Part shown: positions 49,473-61,543 of the stretch, in pieces | Numbering within the stretch: position 1 is the stretch's first letter | How the letters are laid out: every line of letters begins with the position of its first letter | Source: Chrysomallon squamiferum | Taxonomy: Eukaryota > Mollusca > Gastropoda > Neomphalida > Peltospiridae | DNA length: 64,000 bases | Reading direction: 5' to 3' | Assembly (NCBI GenBank): GCA_012295275.1 | Contig: CM022679.1 | Coordinates: 22,089,110-22,153,109, forward strand | Notes under the pieces: generated by a model | The model's input: the letters and a program-made list of their open reading frames with translations, nothing else | What the model was told of the DNA's origin: nothing | Databases searched by the model: none | Program-made: the position numbers and the translations under genes

Positions 49473-49517
<45 letters not shown>
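49345..49517. repeat. A-rich (CAAAAA)n and (AAT)n repeats
   Basis: CAAAAA/GCAAAA units then AAAT and about fourteen AAT units. Confidence 0.93.
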
Positions 49518-50735
49518 CTTTGCATAACATACGAATATAAATAGGCCTACAGTTCAGTCAAATGTGTAATCCACTTTAATTTTCTTATTTTAGAAATATT
49601 ATTTAAGCAAAAAAATAATAACTATAATTACAATAAAATAAAATATTAAAATTAAAATAACAGAAATGTCTATGCTTCATTAATTTAATTTTCTTGAAAA
49701 GAAGGCATTATATTTTTACATTTCAAATCATTTATAATCAATAAATGTCATCTAACCACACACACACAATTTTGTTATAATTTTGTTACAATGGGAGAAG
49801 ACAGGCCACATTATGGTAATTTCAAAATAGTGGCATAAAGTATTAATGTTAATGAAATAAATTAATCAAAACGATATTTACTGTTTTGTTATTGTTGTTT
49901 TGTTAACGTAGTTGTCACTGTTGTTATTCTTATGACCTAGTAAATTTCTCTGTAACATCCTAATTTGTATAATTTTTATTATGCTCAGTAAATTAAAATT
50001 AAATTTCCGAAAATTGATATACTTTTGTCTTTTACAATAATAAGAAGACAATAATACACAAATCAAATTTTGATACGTACTTTCAAACTGCCCTTGATCT
50101 AAATGCTATAGTCGTTATTTAATTAAGCTCGTTCAACGTTATAAACAATAATTATGACAAAAAAAATATAAAACACTAATTTTACTGAGTATAATCTTTT
50201 ACATTTAACTTCTAAAATGTGGAAGTAATAACAATAATGATTCAATACTATTTCTTAATGAACTACTATGTACGTGGAAAAAAATGGCGGTTGAACATTT
50301 CAGTTTGTGTTTGTTGCGGTGCTAAATGTCTTGTTTCTGCGGTTTACTCTATAAATTTTAAGTCGCTTTTTGAAGAAAAATAGTATCTATGATAGTTGTT
50401 AAATGTAATAAACGTCATTACACATAATATTTCACTACTGTTTATTTATAATTGCTGAATTTGTGAAGTAACTATGCTTCGAGAAGTCAGAATTTGCTCA
50501 GAAAAAACTGTTTATTTTCTAAATAATCATAAAATCAAACTCAGTTTTGTGTTATTTTAAAGGAATTATGTATCCTTTATCGATCTGTAACAAAAAATAT
50601 CCACAAAACCATAAAATACGTTGATAAAAATGGCTTCAACTGTACTAGGGAAGCACAGAAATCGCACAAAGCCATTTCCAAAATCTTTCTCGAAGCGAAA
50701 TATCCTGCTGACTTCAGCGAAGTCCGCTCTTTCTT

Positions 50736-50743
50736 TATAAATA
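50736..50743 (+). promoter_or_regulatory. TATA box of histone H1
   Basis: TATAAATA lies 103-110 bp upstream of the H1 ATG. An AAGCACAGAAA stretch near 50651 resembles the H1-box (AAACACA). The placement leaves a 5' UTR of about 75 nt. Confidence 0.6.
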
Positions 50744-50845
50744 ACAAACAAGCTGCGAAGAAATCACAGTACTTCGTAAAGCGGTTGCCGTGTGTTCGTT
50801 ACTGAATTTCAGTTAAATCTTCGTAGAAAACTTTAGATATCGAAA

Positions 50846-51410
50846 ATGTCTGATGCAGCAGTAGCAGCAGTACCTACTCCAAAGGTGAAAACACCCAAGA
50901 AAAAGAGTACGAAGCCAAAGACGCCGTCCGAACATCCTAAATACAGCCAAATGATTAAAGAAGCGATTGTTGCTCTAAAGGAAAAAGGCGGTTCGTCTAG
51001 ACAAGCAATCCTGCAGTATATTGTGAAGCATTACAAGGTAACCGACGAGAAAACTGTCAACCAACATTTGAAAATGGCACTGAGGGCTGGAGTGAAAAAC
51101 AACAGTTTAAAACATGCTAAAGGATCGGGCGCCTCCGGATCTTTCAAACTCGGAGAAACAAAAACACCCAAAGTGAAGAAGCCAGCAGCTAAAAAAAGTA
51201 AAGAAACCGAAGACTGCCAAACCCAAGAAAGTCACGAAGACAAAATCGCCCAAAAAGCCCAAGACAGCTAAACCGAAAAAGGCCAAGGAAGCAAAGCCTA
51301 AGGTAAAGAAATCACCCAAAAAGGCAGCGAAACCCAAAGTCACAAAGGCTGCAGCAGCAAAACCTAAAGTAAAGAAGCCCAAGACGCCCAAAAAGGCAGC
51401 GAAGAAGTAA
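50846..51410 (+). CDS. Linker histone H1, single exon, with one-base frameshift
   Basis: Binds linker DNA at the nucleosome entry/exit site and compacts chromatin. The N-terminal tail (residues 1-27, Lys/Pro/Thr-rich) is followed by the winged-helix H1/H5 domain at about 29-105: SEHPKYSQMIKEAIVALKEK, GGSSRQAILQYIVKHYKV, HLKMALRAGV, GSGASGSFKLGE. After residue 115 the frame breaks: a 7-A run (51191-51197) has one base too many, so the literal frame gives an un-histone-like 26-residue end stopping at 51271. One base out, the frame carries a normal Lys/Ala/Pro tail (KPKTAKPKK, KVKKSPKKAAKP, TPKKAAKK) to TAA at 51408-51410, for about 187 aa in all. I see no replication-type histone stem-loop; ATTAAA at 51860 with GT-rich sequence after it suggests a polyadenylated, replacement-type H1. 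Intronless, TATA-driven. Confidence 0.93.
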
Positions 51411-51859
51411 ACCAACAAAAAATGTTAAGAGGTGCAATGGACATTCATTATTTATCAGTGGTTTCCTGACAGTACAGATCTGCGTGTGTTCGTTTCTAGG
51501 ATATTCTTACGTCAACAACATTTATATTGATGTGACGAGGTGACTATAGTCTGCGGAGAGAAAATAGTGTGAATGAACTGGATGACAAGATTTTTAGAAC
51601 GTTTTTCATTTCTGAAAGTTACAAACTTCATCATATTGTTAATCTTTCATGGACCATCGGTGTACATATAATTCATAAAAAAAAAAAGTGTCATTTTTAT
51701 ACAAACTTTGTTTAAATATTCTTTTGTTTTGTTTAAAAAAAAAAAAAGAAAAATAGTGCTTCATAGACCTTAGAGATAAACAATGTTTACCATTTTGAAA
51801 ATGGGACAAAATTCTGTATCATTATATGTATGAAACTGAGAGTGTTATAACTAATCATC

Positions 51860-51865
51860 ATTAAA
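51860..51865 (+). terminator. Putative poly(A) signal of histone H1
   Basis: ATTAAA about 450 bp after the H1 stop, followed within 30-45 bp by TTTTGTGTG and a T run, a typical downstream element. Confidence 0.5.
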
Positions 51866-53618
51866 TATTATCTGTTTACATTTGAAATATTTTGTGTGTT
51901 TTTTTTTGTTTGAATTATAGTTCAGAGGATAGTAAACTTGCATAAAATAATTTATGTTAGATATACAGGGTGCAACAAGGCAGGCAGTCGGGGCATGTGC
52001 CAAAATATCAGATTTATAGAAAACATTTTGTAGTTTTAAAATACAAAAAAAAATCATTTTTCAGGCTGCATCATCAAGATTTAGTTGTTTTGAATATATA
52101 AATATTTTCCCCCCAAGGTATCATCCAAGTCTTCACTGACTGGGTAATCCCTCTAAGAGAGAGAACTCCTGAAATCATTTCTTTTGCTGTACAGAATTAT
52201 CGAACGTTAAAACAAAGCACAAAAAAAAAGAAAAAAAGTGTAATACAAATATTATTTTGTGGGAAACTAAGCATCCTAATTTTTATTATTTCGTAAATTA
52301 TTAAATTTATCTCATTATGATTTACTTTCCTTAAGTGCTCTTTTGCTATTTACCTGTAAAAATGATATATAAATATATGAAATATATTAATGTTTGTTAT
52401 GGTTACTTGGCAATGCAAACATTATTGTTTATTAATTTTATTATTATAATTTTACTCGTGAAAGATTAGAATTATGAATAAGGATGATGTAGCTTATAAC
52501 TGCATTGTAATAATTTGATGATAATTATAGTAATTAAAATAAAATAAATATTTACCATCAACATTTTCCCAGCTAGTGCTGGTGATAAAGTTGGGTAGAA
52601 CCCTCAAATTTGGGAAATTCTCATCTTCAGCTTGTCCTGATGCATTTTAACTGTCAAATGATTTCTATAATACATACCAGTGTAAAAATACAAATACTGA
52701 TAAAATTTCATAGGTACCTTGATGTAACTATAACAGCAGGTGCCAAAGACAAAGCCATCTAATGCTTAGGATTATCAAACTTGAAAAAAAATTAACATTT
52801 GTATACATACCCCTAGTATGAAATAACATTTCCAAAATTCATTGATTTTAAGTATGATGGTTATATTCAAATTATGCAAGTACTTACAATAAGCACTGAT
52901 AGGGAAAATGAAAATTATCCCTGACCTGGTAACATTTTTTCAGATTTTTTGCAACCTGTCAGTTTGCCAAGAAAAAATCTAAAATATAATATATATTTTA
53001 AGTTTTATTCTGAATGTTTTAATATTATCACCAATGTTTTCTTCAGACCTTTGAATCTAAATAAAATAGAAAAAACAACAACAAACAAGCACATTGATTT
53101 TTTTCATTTTTAAACATTTTTATTACATGATCCCTCAGAACTTTATAATGTACCTGATGCTTCTGAATAAACTGAAAAAATATTGCAAACTTGATGAATA
53201 TACATTCATTCACAAGAACCAATTTAATCCATGTACACCATAAAAATAATTCTCTACTGCACTTGCAAAACAGAATGTCTTTTTAATTTAAATACCACTT
53301 TCGTTTCTGCAAGTGAATTATTATTATTATTTTCAAATGTCATGTGCAGTTTTTGAACACATCAATGTTATGTATTATGATTTGCAAGGCGTGACAAAAA
53401 ATTATAAATGCACCTTTGGTGGTATAATCAAAAATCTATGTTTAATGTACACTTCCAAATGATCATTTTATATACTTCAAGCAAGCAGTCTTTACTAATT
53501 ATCAAGAGGATGTATGGAGGCAGAAATGTTCCCATTTATTTGGAACATTAAAAAAAGTACCTTTACAAACTATTACACTGTTGTACATTGATAAAAAACA
53601 ACAATCACCAATAAATAT

Positions 53619-53762
53619 AATATGTGTGTGTGTATGTGTGTATATGTGTGTTATATATATATATATATATGTATATGTGTGTGTATATATATATATAAAA
53701 TATATACATACACATGCATACATGTATATATATGTACACACACACACACACACACACACAAA
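53619..53762. repeat. (GT)n/(TA)n/(CA)n compound microsatellite
   Basis: GT and TATA units pass into TACA and CA units, so the two ends are roughly inverted copies of each other and could fold into a long imperfect hairpin. Confidence 0.92.
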
Positions 53763-54649
53763 AAACCATAATTCTAATTTACCTACAGAAATAAAATTGA
53801 ACTTGAACAATAGATAAACAACTAACAGTCTGAATCAAACTTACCAAACACTTAATACAAACTTTTAAAGTGTGACAGATATAACCTGACACAGTAAGTT
53901 CTTTTACCAAAATACTGATTTTCTTACAAAGATGTTAAATTTAGTAATTTAGTGTATTGTATGCCACACATCCACAGGATATCAACTTCAGGGGAAAACG
54001 GGTATTAAATATATCACAACAAGTATCACAATATACTGATCAATGTGTGGCAAAGAAACATTGTTATTTAAAATGTTTAAATCACTGTCATTTCAGAATT
54101 ACAGTGAAACATAAATACTAATCCATATATTTTTTTTTAAATTTTTAAGAAGAATAAAATCTTCATGTATAATAAAATAATGTGTATACTTAATTTTCCC
54201 CAAAGAATATATTTAAGGTTAAAAAAAGAAGAGAAAATCCATTATAGCACAAAACAAAAAAAGTAAATAAATAAATAAATAAAAAGTTATAGAAAATAAA
54301 AATGGTAAAATATGCATTCTATTTCAACCTGAAAAGAGGAAAAAATGTGTGAAGGAATTATGCAAAGTGAAGCTAGTATTGATATTTATTTCATTATGAA
54401 CCAAAAGTTAAAAGTATAAAACAAACCCTTCATTTTGATATTGTCACGACACCAACATTGCCTTTAAGAAATTTTCAGCTTCCATACATCCTCAAAAGAC
54501 ATGCCATTTCATCATCACACTTTATAATTGTCTTAATTAAAAAATATATATATATACTACAATAACTTTGGAAGAATCAACAATGTAAAAATATTACAAG
54601 TGTTCTTGTACACTATTAAAGTTCATAATTCATTCTTCAGCCTAAAATG

Positions 54650-54677
54650 AAAAAAAAAAAAAAAAAAAAAAAAAAAA
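54650..54677. repeat. A28 run
   Basis: Uninterrupted A tract (poly-T on the MAT strand). Confidence 0.95.
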
Positions 54678-54829
54678 TTCTCAGCACCAGGTAAAATATA
54701 AAACCTCATTTTCATATATATATATAACTGAATAACGATTAATACACAAAAAGAGCGTAACAAATACATATTAGATTTGCAAGATATATATATATAAATA
54801 CATCCATATATTACTGTAGCAGAGTAAAG

Positions 54830-55140
54830 TGGATGAAGGCCCGAGTGTTTATAAAGAGTGCTCTTTTCCTTTAAATTTTCATAAACACAAGACAAATGTG
54901 CACAGGGAATCACTACTGTGCATACAAAAAGTTAAGGAAACTGCACATTTGCAATAACTGGAAGGCGGAAACCGAGACTGCTGTTGCCCTGGAAACAAGA
55001 TGACAGGCACATCGAGAGAGACCCCATTAAGATGCTTCGTTTTTGGTGAGAAAAAGAGCGACATCAGCGTCGGGGTATCCTTCCAATTACTGTGGCCAAC
55101 CGAGAAAAAATCCCGAAAATCCACAATACTCTGCCACACA
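54830..55140 (-). other. Probable MAT 3' UTR, unusually GC-rich block
   Basis: Begins about 220 bp after the stop codon and stays clearly richer in G and C than the flanks, without a convincing coding frame. By eye I found no UACAGARAA motif of the kind bound by METTL16 in vertebrate MAT2A hairpins. Confidence 0.45.
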
Positions 55141-55362
55141 ATTTCTTTTTAATTACTGTTGTTGTTTTTTTTTACATCATCATTTTAGTCAAATCACAAT
55201 CATAAAAATAATACAAATTTAAAAAAAGGGGAAAAAAAAAGAACAAAAAAAAAAAACAAAGAAGCAAAATGAAGTAAAAATCATTGTCAACATTTTTTTT
55301 TAAACATTTAAAAAAAAAAAAAATATATGATCAGTTCTTCAATTTAAACATGAGCTTATAAA

Positions 55363-55465
55363 TTAAAAATTCAACTTCTTGGGAATCTCCCAGGTGAACT
55401 CGGGACGACCGAAATGTCCATAGCAAGCCGTTTTCTGGTAGATTGGTTTTCGCAAGTCCAGCTCA
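55363..55465 (-). CDS. MAT: MAT exon 7 (terminal)
   Basis: [33 protein letters not shown] and TAA. Acceptor CACTTTCAG. Confidence 0.97.
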
Positions 55466-55554
55466 CTGAAAGTGGAAAAATGATAAATACATACATTATA
55501 TATAAATAAATAAATAAATACACACACACACACAGACATACATATAAATATATA

Positions 55555-55597
<43 letters not shown>

Positions 55598-58500
55598 ACA
55601 CATGCAAATATATACACAGATTATGAAAGTCCACACATTCTAAAATAGATGCAAAGTGTAACTTAATTAGCAAACAAATATAAAAATAATAGTGTTTTGA
55701 ACACAAAAAGAGCAACAGATTTCACTAGGTTATAAAGTGTAAGCCCAGGCATCTACATTTCTAACGTATTTGATAAAAATTGTACCAAAGATTGTAAATA
55801 GACTGGAAACACTGCATACGACAGTTTCTGAGATGTTCAGTAAGAATAATAAAAACCACTTCAGTTACCCATCACACAATGGGTGTAAATAATTTTGTTT
55901 TAACTTATCAGTTATTAAGGATCTAGCATCATACTAAGAACGCAATCAATTTTTTGTCATCACTTATGAGGGATTTGGCATCATAGCACGAGTGACCGAC
56001 AGGAAACCTATTATTCTATGGTCTGCTTTTTTCATTAACAACAACAGATGTTTAATACATGCCATCCCCTATTTCCAAGGGAAACAAAGCCTTCTGTAAA
56101 TCAATCATCAGAAACTTGCTGGTGTATAAAATAACCTAATGAGTGCATTTTGTTGAACTGATCCCAAAATCCCTGAGTCATTTTTGTCACTATCTAATTA
56201 TCTGCAAATTCTAAATTTTGTTTTCTTACCTCACTATCTTCCCTGGTCTGAGATCAAAATTATTTTTGACAATTTGCAGTAGTTCTTTTTCAGACTTGCT
56301 TGATGTCCCATAACTGAATACAGTGATCGACAAAGGTTCAGCAATTCCAATGGCATAAGACACCTGGAAAAAGAAAAAGAAATATTAATCACTTAATGGA
56401 TGGAGTCATTCTTGTATTAATAACACTGGTTTCATAACTAAAACCCTGATATCAGAAATAATTAAAATACTTTACGATAGCATAAAAGACACATGGGAAA
56501 AATAAAATTTAATTGCCTACTGATTGGAGTCACTCCTTTATTAAAATTTAAAATGTTTGTTTAATAACTGCTATCCTGGAGTCAGAAATAATTCAAATAC
56601 ATTTCTAATTTACAATGTTTTTATCTGAGCAAAAAAACAATTTTGTGACCTAGATTAAAGAACAAGGTTTGCTGAAAAATAAACAACAACAACAACAAAG
56701 TAATTTGGTTTAGACAGAATCAACTGCTGGAAGAAAATGATCACAGATGGACTACTCACTTGGACAAGGACTCGTTTGCACAGCTTTGCCTTCACTAAAG
56801 ACTTGGCCACCCATCTAGCAGCGTAAGCTGCAGATCGATCCACCTTGGAAAAGTCTTTGCCAGAAAATGCCCCACCTCCATGTGCACCCCACCCACCATA
56901 TGTGTCCACAATGATCTTTCTTCCGGTCAGTCCAGCGTCACCCTGGAAACAGAGGGACATCACAAAACTTAGTTTATAATTACAACATATTTTATTAGAA
57001 CCAATTGAGTTTCCTAAAAAAATAAAATGTTTTGGAACATTACTAATTATGCCAATTTTATTATTGAAATAAATAAATTTGTACCAGGCAAACAAAAGCC
57101 ATAGTTCTTTAACTGTATCTTTAATGAATAAATCAATATGAAATTATCTTTCTTAAACTTTTACCAATGATCAATGATACTGGCTTACATTTGTACCAGA
57201 CATATCTGCCAAAACAAAAAAACACAAAAAAAGTAAAAAGTCTAGAATTTTTTTTTTTTTTTACACAATTTATGTTACTATTATTTGCTCAAATTAAAAT
57301 AAGCATCCCCCCAAAAAAAAAAAAAAATAATAATAATAATACTCTGGATATAAATTAAATTAAATTAAACACCTAAAAACCAAATTCACACAAATCCAAA
57401 CAACTACCAAGAACGTTGCTGCTCACCTGCGGTCCCCCAATAACAAATTTGCCAGATGGCTGCAAATGAAAGACTGTGTTTTCATCCAGATAATGTCTTG
57501 GAATGACTGTTTTAACAACCTTCTCCATCAAATCCTTTCGCAACTGCTGCAGTGTAACAATCTCATCGTGCTGTAAGGAGATGACAACGGTGTGCACACG
57601 AAGTGGCACAGCTGCGCCTTTCACGTACTTGTATTCCACAGTGACCTGTCAAAAAACACACTGAATTTTTAAAAATTACTGCACTCACAAAATAATTATT
57701 TCTTTTAAACATTTGTTAATATAAACAGAAGAGGTTTGTATCTCAAGAGTTTAAAAAAAAAATATCGTAATATAAACAAGAGGTTTATAACTGACTTAAA
57801 CAATGTCTTGAGTAACACATCACACCATCCATTGATTAGATTACTGAAGTAAAAATTTATTTCCAACAGTTATGTTATTAATGGTTATTGGGTACATATT
57901 GTATAATGACATCTAAAGACAAGATATTTAGCCAAATAAAATGAACACTTATCAACGTCGTCAATAAAGCATTTATGATAATTTTCAGAAATCAGAATTG
58001 TAAAACAAGTAAAATGAATGCCCATCTTGCTCAATATTAGCTCTTCAGGCCAAGTTCTACCTGTGCTACATCACCCATTTCTTTCTAATATCAAGAATGT
58101 TGTTATAAAAATTCTTTTTAACATAATTACTTTAGATCAATAACCAAGATACATCTAGTATTTAATATATTTGCATAATTTATTTCTTCATCTGTTACAC
58201 GTACAATTAACTGGTTGAGTAAGTTACACATTTTATACATTAATCATGATATAAATCCAGGTATGTTAAAACAATAATTTACACATGTTTTTCAAGTGGT
58301 CTCAGTTTAAATGTAAATTACATAGTTGTTCCAAAATTATTTCATTCTAAATCATCACCATTTCTGCATGGGTTTCAAAATAAAACCATCTGGAAAGACT
58401 TCAGTGCTAAGGTAAAATCATTAATATTATATTTAACACATGTTAATGATTTCAGTAAAGACATACAGTCAATCAGTAGCATTTGGTGCATCCTATTTCC

Positions 58501-61459
58501 ACATTATATTAAATCACTATGAATCAGCTGCTAAATCTGTTTTTTATTATTATTTATTTATCTTGTTAGTTTGGTTATGTCCTCTCAAAATCAATATAAC
58601 AGAAAATTTAAATTTTTCATATTTCTAAATATTCCAGACAAATCATTTTCTTTTTACACGTACCATTAACACTAAACAAAAAACAAAACTCAAAAAATAA
58701 CAAACAAATATATATATATATACATTATATGATAGACATGAACAAACTTTACTCACATTTCACAACAAATTCTTGTTCATATTTTGTCAAAAAATAAGTC
58801 CATTAATATCACTTAAATGTTACAAGTAAAGTGTAATAATCAGAAAGTGCAGTCAGTCACGACAAACTGAATGCTATGGAAACACAAGAAGCTATAATTA
58901 ATATTAATACGACTCACTTATTTCAAGCTGACACAAATGAAATTCAACTACTGCAACTGTTTAATTTAATAATTAAAAATACCTGCACACACATATGAAA
59001 ACATTAATATCACGTTTCAGTAAGCCTAACATCTGTATGTGTGTGTATGCGTATGAGAGAGAGAGAGTGAGATAGAAAAAGCACAAACAATTGATATATT
59101 TCTACATTTAAGATTTTAAAATCACCTGGGTCTTAGAGTCAGGTCGCGCCCATGGTAGATCGCCACTCCTTCTAAGCTGTGCTATTTTAGCATTGAGCTG
59201 GTGAGAGAGGACGACAGTCAGGGGCATGCACTCCTCAGTTTCATCAGTGGCATATCCAAACATCAGGCCCTAAACATAAATAATAATAATAATAATAACA
59301 GCAGCAACAGAAAATGAATAAATAAATACATAATTATTGAACAAAAACATGTGTCTGGGTTGTTTTTTTTTATCTGAGAAGCAATTTGATAAAACTGTTA
59401 TTAACCTATTATTTTTTTCAATTTCGAACAAAATACTAAGGCCATAAATTAAAATAAAATCATTAAGAGATTTTATCAAAAAGGTGTACACTGGTTTTTG
59501 CCTTAGTGTGTTTCATATCAATTTATATTTATTTGACAAAATTAGTATCAAAATAAGACTGGGTTTTTTTCTTCAAATTTTGGACAGAAGCAACTAATTC
59601 ATACTTGATCTCCAGCACCGATATCTTCTTCATTTCTATCAATATGGACACCAGCTGCAATGTCGATGCTTTGTTCTTCCAAAGCAATGAGGACATTGCA
59701 AGTTTTGTAGTCGAATCCCTTCGAGGAGTCATCGTAGCCTATCTGCTTTATTGTGTCTCGGATCACACGCTGGTAGTCAACATGGGCGTTTGAGGTGATT
59801 TCACCGGCCACAAGAATCATACCAGTTTTGGCGACAGTCTCGCATGCTACCTTAGCATGGGGGTCCTGTTTGAGATGTGCATCCAAGATAGCATCGCTGA
59901 CTTGGTCACAGATTTTGTCTGAAATTCATAATTTGTTATATTTACTAATTACCCAGCTATTTGGTCTCATAATTAATCATTTAGATGATGATACTTGCAC
60001 GTCAGATCAAAACACATATAGAATAAGTTTTGTATAAGTATGCAAATCCAAATATGAAATAAAAAATATATATATTATATAACCAAAAAAAGTGTTTTTT
60101 TTTTTAATAAACTAATATTAGTGAAAAAAAAAAATTATTTATTGAGTTCCTGTTACTTTAGTTTAATAAGTTTATGGCTGTGTATGGAACACAGAAAACA
60201 TATTTAAAGTTATGTTAGCATGAGCTAGTTTTGTGTGCTAAATGAAGTGAACTTATGATAAAACTGCAACAACCTTAATTTGCTTTTTTCAATTTTTCCC
60301 ATCTAGATCAGTTCAAAGAAATCAATCTGAAAGATCTACATTACATTTTAAGTTTAAATTAGAATGCTAAGTACAGACCTAAAAATTTATTTTTGTATTT
60401 AATCATAATTTTATTCTGCAGTAAAATAAATAGTAGCTTGCATTGATCATGAATTGTTAGACCTGTCATCCTAATTTTCAATTATATATAGTAAACTATA
60501 CCCTGATTACACATACAACAACATATGTTTAAGGTTAAATTTCCAATTTGCTTTTTAATGACCTGTCAAAGCTTTAGAAAATTTATTTTAATAATTATTA
60601 CTAATGATCAACATTGACATCTAACCTACACTTAAATCCAATACTTTTCTTAACCCGGGAAACCCCACAATCAATTTTATTACTAAATATAACCATTAAT
60701 GCACCATAATAACACCCAAGTAAGCATTATACTTTTAAAAGTATTTAAAAGTTTTTATATATACATATAATATATCATAAAAATGTAAAATTCATAATTA
60801 ATTGAATATCTCTGCTGATCATTCTAAATATTTAAATATTTGATGTGTGAAAGTTGAAAATGAAAGTTACTTGTCTAAAAGTTATGTTTATATTTTTAGT
60901 AACATACGTTCATTAAAGTTGACCTGGTTGTACATTTTTAAATTTCTGGATCAAAGTGATATCAAAACCGATATAAATTATCCATTATGAATAAAATATT
61001 AAACCACTGAAATTTTGCACCGTATAGAACGACCACAATGGTTTATTTTGAGAAACAAAACATTTAATTTGACCTGTAATGAGTATCAAAAACTAAACAA
61101 ATGGAGTTTGTTTTTACAGCATAATCAAATCGTAGTGATCCCCACTTCAGTTGGTTTAAAGTACTATTAGATCTTCTGCAGCTATTTTCAAAATTCAAAG
61201 ATTATTCAGTGAAAACTCTTGTTTTGATTTTCATTAAGACAGTTGGCTGAGTTGCTATTTGACGCTAGTTTCATCAGCAACAGCATTAATTTAGAGAATA
61301 TCCATTCCAAACAATTTATTTACCTGGGTGTCCTTCCCCTACAGATTCTGATGTAAAAAGGAAAGAACCCACATCATCCTGACTACATTCTTCAGCATAA
61401 TGATAGTTGATTTCCCTATAATGATCACCGTTGTCCGTCATTCCATTTACAAGCGACAT
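55363..61459 (-). CDS. MAT: S-adenosylmethionine synthase (methionine adenosyltransferase), 7 exons, 410 aa
   Basis: Makes S-adenosylmethionine from ATP and methionine in the cytosol, releasing phosphate and pyrophosphate. Seven phase-consistent exons: 61324-61459, 59605-59918, 59126-59269, 57427-57645, 56760-56942, 56230-56363, 55363-55465. Hallmarks: GEGHPDK near residues 41-47 (the Asp codon is split by intron 1), the substrate-binding hexapeptide GAGDQG at 146-151 (split by intron 2) followed by MFGYATDE, and the glycine-rich phosphate loop GGGAFSGKD at about 293-301, preceded by [11 protein letters not shown]. The end [11 protein letters not shown] is close to other animal MATs. Length is about 15 residues above vertebrate MAT2A (395) through a longer N-terminus. 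It resembles MAT1A/MAT2A catalytic subunits rather than the regulatory MAT2B; invertebrates usually have one such gene. Diverges from the right-edge gene; CACGTG lies about 80 bp upstream. Confidence 0.98.
55500..55600. repeat. (AAAT)n, (CA)n and (GT)n microsatellites in MAT intron 6
   Basis: AAAT units at 55503-55519, CA at 55520-55533 and about 20 GT units at 55557-55597. Confidence 0.93.
56230..56363 (-). CDS. MAT: MAT exon 6
   Basis: [20 protein letters not shown] to DLRPGKIV (333-376). VSYAIG.AEP is conserved. Acceptor TTTTCCAG, donor GTAAGA. Confidence 0.97.
56760..56942 (-). CDS. MAT: MAT exon 5
   Basis: [20 protein letters not shown] to CKRVLVQ (272-332), carrying the glycine-rich phosphate-binding loop GGGAFSGKD. 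Donor GTGAGT. Confidence 0.97.
57427..57645 (-). CDS. MAT: MAT exon 4
   Basis: [20 protein letters not shown] through [10 protein letters not shown] (199-271). Acceptor TTTGACAG, donor GTGAGC. Confidence 0.97.
57646..59125. other. MAT intron 3, no feature
   Basis: About 1.5 kb of ordinary AT-rich sequence with a (TA)n at 58708-58720 and a GAGA stretch near 59057-59068. Confidence 0.6.
59126..59269 (-). CDS. MAT: MAT exon 3
   Basis: [20 protein letters not shown] to RPDSKTQ (151-198). Acceptor ATGTTTAG, donor GTGATT. Confidence 0.97.
59605..59918 (-). CDS. MAT: MAT exon 2
   Basis: Residues 46-150, [20 protein letters not shown] to IGAGDQ. Includes [20 protein letters not shown] and [15 protein letters not shown]. 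Acceptor AATTTCAG, donor GTATGA. Confidence 0.97.
59919..61323. other. MAT intron 1, no feature
   Basis: 1.4 kb of AT-rich unique sequence. I see no exon, repeat array or RNA gene in it. Confidence 0.6.
61324..61459 (-). CDS. MAT: MAT exon 1
   Basis: [20 protein letters not shown] then [20 protein letters not shown] and [16 protein letters not shown] is the invariant start of MAT domain 1. Donor GTAAAT, phase 1. Confidence 0.95.
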
Positions 61460-61537
61460 TTTAACACTATCACATCAACATTTGTCGGAAAAGAGGACGA
61501 TTACAATGTAGATTTCTCTTTTATACCAAGATTTCAC

Positions 61538-61543
61538 CACGTG
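61538..61543. promoter_or_regulatory. CACGTG E-box in MAT promoter
   Basis: CCACGTGATAA lies about 80 bp upstream of the MAT ATG. A similar CCACGTGAT occurs at 48208-48216 upstream of the QRICH2-like gene. Confidence 0.35.

Larger units (their letters stand above)
47850..50845. other. Divergent intergenic region, QRICH2-like gene to histone H1
   Basis: About 47850-48240 is the richer 5' UTR and promoter region of the QRICH2-like gene. From 48250 to 50200 it is AT-rich with (AAAT)n (48899-48942), a GAT-to-AAG compound repeat (49109-49167), A-rich CAAAAA units (49345-49435) and (AAT)n (49477-49517). From about 50250 unique sequence resumes, with an ATGGCGG element at 50284, leading to the H1 promoter. 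Confidence 0.55.
51866..55362. other. Convergent region H1 to MAT, including MAT 3' UTR
   Basis: No supported coding exon. 54830-55140 is a richer, unique block just after the MAT stop and is probably 3' UTR. Candidate MAT poly(A) signals on the minus strand include AATAAA at 53119-53124. Repeats: GT/TA/CA compound (53619-53762) and A28 (54650-54677). Confidence 0.5.

Noticed and set aside
50566-50751. Minus-strand open frame overlapping the H1 promoter
   Set aside because: It covers the TATA box region of H1 and has no family similarity.
55363-61459. METTL16-type UACAGARAA hairpins in the MAT 3' region or 3' splice sites
   Set aside because: The closest match seen (TTACAGAAGG on the minus strand, intron near 56095) does not fit the motif, and none was seen at acceptors. 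Only a by-eye search.
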